A stretch of 64,000 bases of DNA from Trissonchulus latispiculum. Lineage: Eukaryota; Nematoda; Enoplea; Enoplida; Ironidae. The notes beneath the pieces are model-generated. The model did not search any database, was not told the origin of the DNA, and worked only from the letters and a program-made list of their open reading frames with translations. Position numbers and translations under genes: made by a program. This document shows, one piece after another, positions 59,801 to 64,000 of the stretch (position 1 is its first letter; every line of letters starts with the position of its first letter). The DNA lies in the NCBI GenBank assembly GCA_030248195.1, contig JASAND010026798.1, positions 124,001 to 188,000 on the forward strand, read 5' to 3'.

Positions 59801-61171
59801 TTCTATGATGGAGGGAGTGGGGGATCACTTTTGTCCAAAATCGGTCGATAATCACGGATATCGCTCATTTTCGCACACAATATCCCCGTGTTCTCAAAAA
59901 CAAGGCAAAACAAAGTTCAAACTCAACGCTGACACAGATGATTCTCCAGCTTCAAAAAGTCTCAAATCACAATATTTATTTGAAATTTTCTGTGTTGGTC
60001 GTAAACCAACCGGTCAGAACCGACCCACCCCTAACTGTGGTTAGCCGGTTGCTGGGAAGAAAGAAGACGTTCGCCATTTTGTCGCTGTCTTCTGACCTCC
60101 AAACAGGTCCCCCCCAGGTCTGGGGGGGCTCGGATTTCTGAGGGGGGGGGGGAGAAAATTTTTTCAAAAATGCTTAAAAAAGCTAGTTTTTGCTGCTGAG
60201 CTAAGAAATTCACTATTTTTAACGTAAATTTAAGCTTAAAATAGCTAAAAAGTGCTTAAAAATGGGTAAAAATCCGGCGACGCCGGAAAGAATTTTCAAA
60301 TTTCCCCTCAAAACCCTCTTTTTCCGGGCACTTTAGGGCGGGGGGGGGTTCTGGGGGGCAAGGCCCGAAACCTGGGGGGACGACGATTCTGGGGGGGGCA
60401 ACCTAAGTCGGGGGGGGGACGGATTTCTGCCCCCCCCTGTAGGCAAAAGCCAGCTATGAAATGCATTCGCTTTGTTTATTGTGTTTCCAGTACTATGTTA
60501 CCAATATTGTTTCAGCTGGTGCTCTAGAGAGCAGTGCTTCGGAAAGCGGCTCATCAAGTGATGACAGTTCCGTGTCGTCTGATTCTGAAGGAACTGCAGA
60601 CCAGGCGGCAAGAAGTGTTGCAGATCCTCCACTGGAGCGCATTCTATGCTCCAGCAATTCCAGAAATTCCAACAGGAATTCTGGCCAACCAACCCTTGCC
60701 CATGGTTTGGATGAAGAAACTGTTGACTCTGATTCCCATGACTCTGATTCCCATGACTGTATTAACGATGGTTTTCCTAGCAATGTGCAAGCTGACAATT
60801 CTTGTTCTTCTTTGCCGTTAGCTCCTAATCCTGTATGGGTTTCCGTTCCCAAGCTGGAACTGAACACTTCCGACATCATACCGCCTTACCGTGGTGATAT
60901 CAACGATTTGAACATTTACCATCGCAAACAGCGCCACGATCCATCATTAACCAAACTGTTCTGTTCGTCTTGTTTTACTGATATTGAAACGGATGACTAT
61001 ATTGCTTGCTCTGCTTGCTCAGAGTTTGGTGACAGTAACAGTTCTTGTTGTGTGGCTCAGAGATCAGTTTTCCATGAGCACTGTGTTACTGTAGGACTGA
61101 ATATGGCTGACTCAGCTGCTGTCAGAAATGGCATGCGTCGTGTGCTGTGTCGGCTTCATTCCAACAATTGA
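37909..61171 (+). CDS. Gene 2: 20-exon DDE-transposase-like / PHD-finger protein (2276 aa)
   Basis: Twenty exons (listed separately) total 6831 nt and join into one open frame with every junction in phase. Residues 1-610 hold a short conserved-looking N-terminus, PATSSR repeats, basic NLS-like segments, a coiled coil (about 500-566) and an acidic patch. Residues 612-987 are Ser/Thr/Pro-rich. Residues about 1500-1564 form an HTH-like segment with YRNRRSAVRYRDV. A DDE-like core follows: RDDHSGF (about 1596), HRDGAVEE (Asp1711) and LNEVERVN (Glu1755). Next come Cys-rich WYDGGP/CGRCG.GTMC sequence, a helical basic segment, and a C-terminal PHD-like zinc finger (2208-2275). I associate this core and tail with uncharacterised, often multi-copy cnidarian and sponge proteins; that is memory, not a search. 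It could be an intron-rich transposon or a domesticated transposase. Confidence 0.75.
38377..38561 (+). CDS. Gene 2 exon 2
   Basis: The acceptor TGTTTTTTCAG precedes it and the donor GTCAGT follows. It encodes a compact helical-looking segment (LREYCSVSNFSGSIGAAYV). It ends in phase 0 after Met. Confidence 0.7.
38585..38700 (+). repeat. Dispersed repeat shared with 13665-13780
   Basis: ACTAACGGTCCAGGTTGCGT, CACTTCCCTAGCGACCACAG and ATGGCGAAAATTCGAAAAAT occur nearly identically at both places. Here the repeat sits just inside intron 2. Confidence 0.85.
38864..39060 (+). repeat. ~97-bp tandem duplication with inverted copies elsewhere
   Basis: TTGGCTGTGTATATCCTTTA to AATGGGTTGCCGCTGGCATT is present twice in tandem. 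The 'acaagcaaattgg..gggttgccgctg' end occurs inverted at about 40636-40679 and 47380-47424. It may be a transposon terminus. Confidence 0.8.
39060..39560 (+). repeat. Dispersed TTCCGGAAAATGTCGCAAGA repeat (intron 2)
   Basis: It contains two internal copies of GCGCATTTCCGGAAAATGTC to TTGAGTACCATNTCGACCAC (about 39230 and 39385). The family recurs in inverted orientation at 46850-47424 (intron 11). Long frames in both orientations are shared shadows of the repeat, not genes. Confidence 0.8.
39602..39661 (+). CDS. Gene 2 exon 3 (60 nt, phase 0-0)
   Basis: The acceptor GTCTGTGCAG ends at 39601 and the donor GTATAG is at 39662. It encodes HSSTPAVRTSLQNMESNNVQ. An internal CTGCAG offers an alternative acceptor. 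Confidence 0.6.
39667..39711 (+). repeat. (TTG)n microsatellite next to exon 3 donor
   Basis: About 14 TTG units begin five bases after the exon 3 donor dinucleotide. The position could affect donor recognition. Confidence 0.95.
39983..40021 (+). CDS. Gene 2 optional mini-exon (39 nt), duplicate of exon 4 end
   Basis: The acceptor TTTTTTGTGCAG ends at 39982 and the donor GTAAAG is at 40022. It encodes SSRENTKREDFEM, parallel to the last 13 residues of exon 4 (SSQDNRKRADVEM), with a similar donor. At 39 nt in phase 0 it can be included or skipped without shifting the frame. Confidence 0.45.
40124..40249 (+). CDS. Gene 2 exon 4 (126 nt, phase 0-0)
   Basis: The acceptor TATGTATTTTCAG and donor GTAAAT flank it. 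It encodes a basic, Ser/Pro-rich stretch (SVARRAPAVPEKLGQVSK) ending DNRKRADVEM. Confidence 0.7.
40700..40966 (+). CDS. Gene 2 exon 5 with PATSSR repeats (phase 0-0)
   Basis: The acceptor TTATTATAG and donor GTACGG flank it. After KGGRGTVPGRELRGS it encodes eight copies of P-[AV]-T-S-S-R from an 18-bp minisatellite (about 40770-40913), then TPPRHEQETISKA. Minus-strand 'GLEEVA' frames are shadows of this repeat. Confidence 0.7.
41196..41357 (+). CDS. Gene 2 exon 6 (phase 0-0)
   Basis: The acceptor TTCAATTATAG precedes it. The donor is best read as GTAGGT at 41358; GTGGTA three bases earlier is an alternative that drops one Val. It encodes a Pro/Ser/Met-rich segment whose end (MMTPPRRREAMTYG) echoes the TPPRHEQET of exon 5. 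Confidence 0.65.
41598..41696 (+). CDS. Gene 2 exon 7 (99 nt, phase 0-0)
   Basis: The acceptor TTGTTTGTTCAG and donor GTAATT flank it. It encodes ETYRDDDYYCRETEADPEP and continues with a basic RTARSKI. Confidence 0.7.
42107..42232 (+). CDS. Gene 2 exon 8, basic/NLS-like (phase 0-0)
   Basis: The acceptor TTTGTTGTTTCAG and donor GTATGT flank it. It encodes TSPGKSPRKTVG, then MPKRGVSSPAKRLNKKARHE, a plausible bipartite nuclear localisation signal, consistent with a DNA-binding or chromatin role. Confidence 0.7.
42685..42900 (+). CDS. Gene 2 exon 9 (216 nt, phase 0-0)
   Basis: The acceptor TTCATTGTTTTTAG and donor GTCAGT flank it. It encodes a globular-looking segment (VPKKYVAHLTEQFQSPFRVD...) with no recognised domain. 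Confidence 0.7.
43419..44621. mobile_element. TTAA-flanked element carrying a LINE fragment (intron 9)
   Basis: The left end GGGGGCGCTTGCATTATCGG is inverted at the right end as CCGGTAATGCTGCAAGCGCC followed by CCC. TTAA lies directly outside each end (43415-43418 and 44622-44625). TTAA duplication is characteristic of piggyBac and Kolobok superfamilies. The 1.2-kb interior holds an antisense LINE RNase H remnant and a C-homopolymer repeat, so it was probably a non-autonomous carrier that took in other elements. Confidence 0.75.
43653..44215 (-). pseudogene. Broken LINE ORF2 C-terminus: RNase H plus Cys/His tail
   Basis: The minus-strand frame from about 44205 encodes FQWVPSHCSLDRNEQVDPLA, the RNase H VPSH...N..D.LAK signature of non-LTR retrotransposons. 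After a frameshift near 43940 and an in-frame stop, another frame continues YLASYRHRF, CPRCGEEEETPQHLLEKCPA and ends DRLI-stop at 43653. The order (RNase H, then C-x2-C...H-x4-C) is that of LINE ORF2 3' ends. Reverse transcriptase and endonuclease are absent. Confidence 0.8.
44680..45051 (+). CDS. Gene 2 exon 10, coiled coil (phase 0-0)
   Basis: The acceptor TTCTTCTTTTTAAG and donor GTGATT flank it. The second half is a heptad-rich helix (EIPGLMADLQRNIERATADL ... LNEKMKRLHDEREALSSRL), a likely coiled-coil dimerisation segment. Confidence 0.75.
45155..45870. repeat. Partial G-rich / CTACGCCACTG repeat in intron 10
   Basis: A G-run plus CCACAGAAGTTGAGGAATTT at the left resembles the 22-kb repeats. 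The right part (45640-45870, ending TTTCTGGCTACGCCACTG) resembles the right end of the 36908-37574 hAT element. No target duplication is seen, so this is probably a composite of two fragments. The rest of intron 10 to 46472 shows nothing recognisable. Confidence 0.55.
46473..46607 (+). CDS. Gene 2 exon 11, acidic (phase 0-0)
   Basis: The acceptor TTTATGAATTTTAG and donor GTATTT flank it. It encodes EGKYFSRKANKSSNKSSVYD followed by an Asp/Glu-rich run (EDSDDREWLSDHDEVSDDY). Confidence 0.7.
46850..47424 (-). repeat. Inverted copy of the 39060-39560 repeat (intron 11)
   Basis: GACATTTTCCGGAAATGCGC and GTGGTCGATATGGTACTCAA match the intron 2 repeat in reverse. The end ACCCATTCATGCCAATTTGC matches the 38890-39030 terminus in reverse. 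Two introns of one gene therefore hold complementary copies of about 500 bp. Confidence 0.8.
47664..48791 (+). CDS. Gene 2 exon 12, Ser/Thr/Pro-rich (phase 0-0)
   Basis: The acceptor GTCTTTGTTGTAG precedes it and the donor GTAAGC is at 48792. The donor choice restores frame with exon 13. Without splicing, the frame would run 12 more codons to a TGA at 48828, a possible alternative 3' end. The 376 residues are low complexity. A 74-residue (222-nt) duplication is marked by GFRSESHFAGDPTTDEPA at 48350 and a near copy at 48572. Confidence 0.75.
49256..49890 (+). pseudogene. SET8/KMT5A-like SET-domain pseudogene (intron 12)
   Basis: Three collinear pieces of a SET domain are present. Piece 1 (49256-49333) reads LYVYFFQYNSRTYCIDAT and continues NTEQHRAR. 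After a 4-nt 'taac' in place of one codon, piece 2 (49338-49373) reads INHSMRGNLKPE. After a 0.4-kb insertion, piece 3 (49782-49890) reads NSPHTMFFAVREIEPGEELL, then YDYGDRSEEA. The NHS and GEELLYDYGDR motifs and their order match SET8/KMT5A lysine methyltransferases. The frameshift, in-frame TAA and insertion make it non-functional as read, unless unseen splicing rescues it. No N-terminal half was found. Confidence 0.75.
49374..49771. mobile_element. hAT-like / G-C homopolymer insertion splitting the SET pseudogene
   Basis: CAGGGGCTTATTCTAG at the left is mirrored by CTAGAATAAGCCCAG at the right, immediately between the second and third SET pieces. The interior has C-runs and CCGGCTTCGCCG typical of the homopolymer family. 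No clean 8-bp duplication is seen. Confidence 0.6.
49892..49981. repeat. (TA)n microsatellite
   Basis: A TA tract of about 90 bp directly follows the last SET-like codons (AFTWYM) and truncates the homology. Confidence 0.95.
50060..50214 (+). CDS. Gene 2 exon 13
   Basis: The acceptor TTGTTATTTGTAG and donor GTAAGT flank it; it starts in phase 0 and ends in phase 2. It encodes IIELSTRCFQIFQNVWQETV, then SLEDVFLHCLAVWQSLCHQK, an amphipathic helical segment. It is the first exon of the mixed-phase half of the gene. Confidence 0.7.
50369..50924. mobile_element. Element with GTGCTAAGTAAC inverted ends (intron 13)
   Basis: GCAGAAAGTGCTAAGTAACG at the left is inverted at the right as GTTACTTAGCACTTTTTGC. 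The interior matches 6590-6895 but is split by a (TA)n tract (50736-50818) at the point where the other copy has only CCAATATACATCGG. No target duplication is evident. Confidence 0.6.
50940..53690. other. Intron 13 remainder, no gene recognised
   Basis: The sequence here is mostly unique. I see only a short direct repeat of GCGCGCAAATGGGA (about 53014-53047), a GTGCAAAT-type dyad (about 53345-53375) and a G-run near 53565. No exon with acceptable phase was found. Confidence 0.5.
53695..55270 (+). CDS. Gene 2 exon 14 with HTH-like segment
   Basis: The acceptor TTTTTTACAATTTCAG precedes it; the first G completes a Leu codon from exon 13. The donor GTATGC is at 55271. The 525 residues include a globular N-part (LYNVIPLYASNTAHKETDRC...), a Lys-rich helical middle, and the segment GAGRRMTWGLLAKMLSDHYG, then SVGTVVQLAKPRYRNRRSAV. 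That segment has the helix-turn-helix look of DNA-binding regions ahead of transposase cores. It ends in phase 0. Confidence 0.8.
55547..55638 (+). CDS. Gene 2 exon 15
   Basis: The acceptor TTTTCGTGTTTCAG and donor GTGTGC flank it; it runs from phase 0 to phase 2. It encodes FNEDSHYSSSFYRILRVIQL, then DTARVFVLA, the beta-strand region leading into the first catalytic-type aspartate. Confidence 0.75.
56170..56398 (+). CDS. Gene 2 exon 16, first DDE-type aspartate
   Basis: The acceptor TCTTATTCTATTTAG precedes it; its first G completes AGG, giving VLARDDHSGFPLNT across the junction. It continues TLYVDFNTSYPKVIQVG and ends at the donor GTATGT in phase 0 after LLKAPKVLHHK. Confidence 0.75.
56845..57073 (+). 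CDS. Gene 2 exon 17, second DDE-type aspartate
   Basis: The acceptor TTTATAACATTTTAG and donor GTAAGC flank it. It encodes a short helix (DAVQNFQDLQQLLEESEPF), then GIFCYHRDGAVEESPYNNEP and HIVTLLTARASGG. It ends in phase 1. Confidence 0.75.
57108..57720. mobile_element. Palindrome in intron 17
   Basis: Arms of about 290 bp are centred near 57412: AACTATGTTTTCGACATCGC on the left is inverted on the right. Its core (CTCAATATAAGCTGAAGTTG..AAGCTTAAGATGTAAGCTTA) is closely related to the centre of the 6905-8365 palindrome. It begins about 35 bp after the exon 17 donor. Transcription would make an intronic hairpin. Confidence 0.8.
58354..58677 (+). CDS. Gene 2 exon 18, DDE-type glutamate
   Basis: The acceptor TTTGCTTTTATAG precedes it; it completes Asp at the junction to give SGGDSHLNEVERVNSSITSR. 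Glu1755 lies 44 residues after Asp1711. It continues as helical sequence ending KLKEEEQKDESF. The donor is GTATGA in phase 1; read-through meets a TAG after two more codons. Confidence 0.75.
59084..59692 (+). CDS. Gene 2 exon 19, Cys-rich and helical
   Basis: The acceptor TTTATTCTTACAG and donor GTGACT flank it; both ends are phase 1. It encodes YYYMLHCCFDASCPHPACSD, PRWYDGGP, NCGRCGVGTMC, then a helix-rich homeodomain-like stretch (EDDVIQLARQTLLRPADVRN) and a basic tail (SKRAKVRITKKG). Read-through would give a TGA two codons after the donor. Confidence 0.75.
60100..60440. repeat. G-homopolymer element in intron 19
   Basis: G-runs with 'ttctggggggcaaggc' words flank a core of AGCTAAAAAGTGCTTAAAAA and AATCCGGCGACGCCGGAAAG. 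It is the same family as 16755-17125 and 31640-32055. It lies within 80 bp of the exon 20 acceptor. Confidence 0.65.
60516..61171 (+). CDS. Gene 2 exon 20 (terminal), PHD-like finger
   Basis: The acceptor CCAATATTGTTTCAG ends at 60515; its first two bases complete Ala. It encodes a Ser-rich acidic region with a DSDSHD repeat, then VPKLELNTSDIIPPYRGD. A Cys/His array follows: CSSC, x11, CSAC, ... FHEHC ... CRLH. The spacing resembles PHD/RING-type zinc fingers, with FHEHC matching the usual W/F-H-x2-C. It stops at TGA 61169-61171. Confidence 0.75.
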
Positions 61172-62010
61172 TATGTGTGGGTTCTCTGTTGAGGTAGTAC
61201 CCGTGGGCTCTGTTGTCATCGTCTAGTTTCTTGTTTTCTCTATGAAAAACCCAGTTCTAGTTTTTATTTTAACATTCAAAATCTGTAGACAGCAGTGCGC
61301 CCCGGTATGCCTTTGCGTGACAAGCGTCACAGTCTGTATTTTAATGTGATATGTTGTTAATTTTAACCCCATGAATTGCTTGTGGGCTTGGATTATGTGG
61401 GGCGGGCGGAGAACCTTGTAGGATAAAGGTGACCGCGTTTGGGAAATAGCATCGCGCGGCGCTTTCTATGCTGGTTAATCGTCTGTCTGTATCTTGCACA
61501 ATTTAGCTGTGATTGCCATCTTTGGTTTTGGGGTGCATCTTCTGTTCGAAACTTGACGTTTTCCTGTCGGTCTGTAATTTTCTAGACTATTTCTCCTCCA
61601 AGCCACTGACAGTTTCAGTATCTACAGGGTCGGTAACACGTTTTCAGAGGTGAATCTTCTGCTCCAAAACTTTCTTTCTTTTAAAAGTTTTCGAACTTTG
61701 GTTTTGTCGTTACCAGTTGGTATGAAACTAGAATTTTGTCCTATCGTTCTGACTATAATCTTCTTTAGCCACTGACAGTTTCAGCATCTACCGGGCCGCC
61801 GCCCGTGCACTTTTCCAAAGGGCAATTTTCTGCTCCAAAATTTGCGTTGTTTGTTTTAATAAGCTTGTTTGGAAAGTTATGAATATTTTGTCCTGTTGTC
61901 CTTTCTGTGACGTAAATGCTTACCATTTTACTGAATAAAAGGTTTTCGTTGGTCTGTAGTCTTTTTATGCTGTACTGTAGGTGTAGTGTAAATAAAGCTG
62001 GCTATGGATT
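61172..62010 (+). other. Probable 3' UTR of gene 2 with satellite-like monomers
   Basis: Candidate poly(A) signals AATAAA occur at 61934-61939 and 61991-61996. The interval also contains two diverged monomers of the downstream 176-bp satellite, recognisable by GCCACTGACAGTTTCAG at about 61601 and 61768. Confidence 0.5.
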
Positions 62011-62164
62011 GTTTCAACGTGCAACTTTGCCTATTAAAGTTTCTGCTCAACAATTTTCTCTTTTAAAACTTTGGTTTTGCATTTGGGGTGCACCTTCTGT
62101 TCGAAACTTGAAGCTTTCCTGTCGGTTTAATTTTCTAGACTTTCTCCTGCATCTACTTTCATCA

Positions 62165-62330
62165 GTCAGAATCGTAGTCAGAATTTCATAGTCAGAATTT
62201 CGTTAGTTAGAATTTCATTAGTCAGCATTTAAATTTTGAAATAATATAAGTTGAACTTTCGTTGTCAGAATTTGATAAGTCAGAATTCCATAGTCAGAAT
62301 TAATTTCGTATTTGTCAGAATTTTATTCTA
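62165..62330 (+). repeat. Degenerate 'agtcagaattt' short tandem repeat
   Basis: About ten irregular copies of AGTCAGAATTTC with variable TAGTTAG joins are seen. It is a minor simple repeat in the gene 2 3' flank. Confidence 0.7.
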
Positions 62331-62799
62331 GTTGCTTCAAAATTTTGCACGATTTCGCACGTTGCTGCACAGTCTTTAGGGCCTTTCCCAACAAAGTAGG
62401 GGGGAGAAGAGTAAGAGCTAAAATCAACTATTTTGTAGCTCTTAACTCTCTACCACAAGAACATTGATGATTTTATATAATCCAACAGCTATTACTCTTT
62501 TCTATTCTGATTCTTTTCGAATTCTACGAAACAGCCTTCTTCATTTCCTGTCTAATTTTAGGAAGGTACATATAGGCGGAACCTACCCAGTTGTTGAGGA
62601 ACCCTTTTGAAAAGAAAGATTTGTTCGTTGCTTGTGGTAGAGAGCAAAGACAGTACACACATATTATATTTGTGTCGACTAGAAATCATTTAATAAAATT
62701 ATCATCAAGACCAGCCATCTTGTTATACTTTGCGCCCGGAAGAACAGTGCTTTTTTGCAACAATCTGACAAGTGAAATTCTGTAGCCAGCTTAAAATTC

Positions 62800-64000
62800 T
62801 GTAGACAGTTTCAGTAGCGACAGGGTCGGTAACACGTTTTCAGAGGTACATATAAACTTTCGGCTCAAAAATTTTCTTAATTTTAAATCTTTCCCAACTT
62901 TGGTTTTGGGGTGCACCTTCTGTTCGAAACTTGACGTTTTCCTGGCGGTTTGTACCTAATTTTCCAGACTATTTCTCCTCCAAGCCACTGACAGTTTCAG
63001 TAGCGACAGGGTCGGTAACACGTTTTCAGAGGTAAACTTTCGGCTCAAAAATTTTCTTTATTTTAAAACTTTGCCAACTTTGGTTTTGGGGTGCACCTTC
63101 TGTTCGAAACTTGACGTTTTCCTGTCGGTCAGTAATTTTCCAGACTATTTCTCCTCCAAGCCACTGACAGTTTCAGTAGCGACAGGGTCGGTAACACGTT
63201 TTCAGAGGTAAACTTCCGGCTCAAAAATTTTCTTTATTTTAAAACTTTGCCAACTTTGGTTTTGGGGTGCACCATCTGTTCGAAACTTGACGTTTTCCTG
63301 TCGGTCAGTAATTTTCCAGACTATTTCTCCTCCAAGCCACTGACAGTTTCAGTAGCGACAGGGTCGGTAACACGTTTTCAGAGGTAAACTTTCGGCTCAA
63401 AAATTTTCTTTATTTTAAAACTTTGCCAACTTTGGTTTTAGGGTGCACCTTCTGTTCGACACTTGACGTTTTCCTGTCGGTCAGTAATTTTCCAGACTAT
63501 TTCTCCTCCAAGCCACTGACAGTTTCAGTATCTACAGGGTCGGTAACACGTTTTCAGAGGTAAACTTTCGGCTCAAAAATTTTCTTTATTTTAGAACTTT
63601 GCCAACTTTGGTTTTGGGGTGCACCTTATGTTCGACACTTGACGTCTTCCTGTCGGTCTGTAATTTTCTAGACTATTTCTCCTCTAAGCCACTGACAGTT
63701 TGAGTATCTACAGGGTCGGTAACACGTTTTCAGAGGTAAACTTTCGGCTCAAAAATTTTCTTTATTTTAAAACTTTGCCAACTTTGGTTTTGGGGTGCAC
63801 CTTCTGTTCGAAACTTGACGTTTTCCTGTCGGTCAGTAATTTTCCAGACTATTTCTCCTCCAAGCCACTGACAGTTTCAGTAGCGACAGGGTCGGTAACA
63901 CGTTTTCAGAGGTAAACTTTCGGCTCAAAAATTTTCTTTATTTTAAAACTTTGCCAACTTTGGTTTTGGGGTGCACCTTCTGTTCGAAACTTGACGTTTT
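62800..64000 (+). repeat. 176-bp satellite array, continues past window end
   Basis: GCCACTGACAGTTTCAGTA-type words start at 62984, 63160, 63336, 63512, 63688 and 63864, an exact 176-bp period. A diverged leading unit begins near 62800. Adjacent units differ at few positions (TAGCGAC versus TATCTAC, CTTCTG versus CTTATG). No gene lies inside; a short frame at 63700-63915 is a satellite artefact. Confidence 0.95.

Overview
The window looks like nuclear DNA from an early-branching animal. A sponge is my best guess and a cnidarian is possible; I could not check either. The evidence is GT-AG introns with consistent phases, long (TA)n tracts, many short non-autonomous DNA transposons with target-site duplications, and a protein family I associate mainly with cnidarian and sponge genomes. 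There is no bacterial or organellar signature: no operons, rRNA, tRNA or CRISPR array.

Two substantial plus-strand genes are supported by splice sites and phase. Gene 1 (23188-27285) has two visible exons joined by a 2.0-kb intron. It encodes a Ser/Arg-rich repeat region, a SUMO-interacting-like motif and a degenerate SGNH-hydrolase-like domain; upstream exons were not found. Gene 2 (37909-61171) can be assembled from 20 exons into one uninterrupted 2276-residue frame, with every junction in phase. Its first half is low-complexity, basic, acidic and coiled-coil material. Its second half is a DDE-transposase-like core with an upstream HTH-like segment, a Cys-rich/helical region and a terminal PHD-like zinc finger. 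Exons 3-12 all begin and end in phase 0, and a 39-nt phase-0 mini-exon duplicates the end of exon 4. A SET8/KMT5A-like SET-domain pseudogene, frameshifted and split by a transposon-like insertion, sits in intron 12.

Smaller gene candidates are a minus-strand secreted Cys-rich peptide (274-531), a two-exon small membrane protein (14940-15266) and an exon-like fragment inside a palindromic element (7184-7288).

Layout: 0.2-20 kb is repeat-dominated (palindromes, foldback elements, a 114-bp tandem array, G/C-homopolymer elements). 20-23 kb has promoter-like motifs, a retroelement-like tail and MITEs. 23-27.3 kb is gene 1. 25-37.6 kb carries MITEs, four inverted-repeat structures and hAT-type elements. 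37.9-61.2 kb is gene 2 with transposon-filled introns. 61.2-64 kb is its 3' flank, passing into a 176-bp satellite that runs off the window. Four hAT-like elements have exact 8-bp target-site duplications, two foldback elements share termini and have 7-bp duplications, and one TTAA-flanked element carries a broken LINE RNase H fragment.
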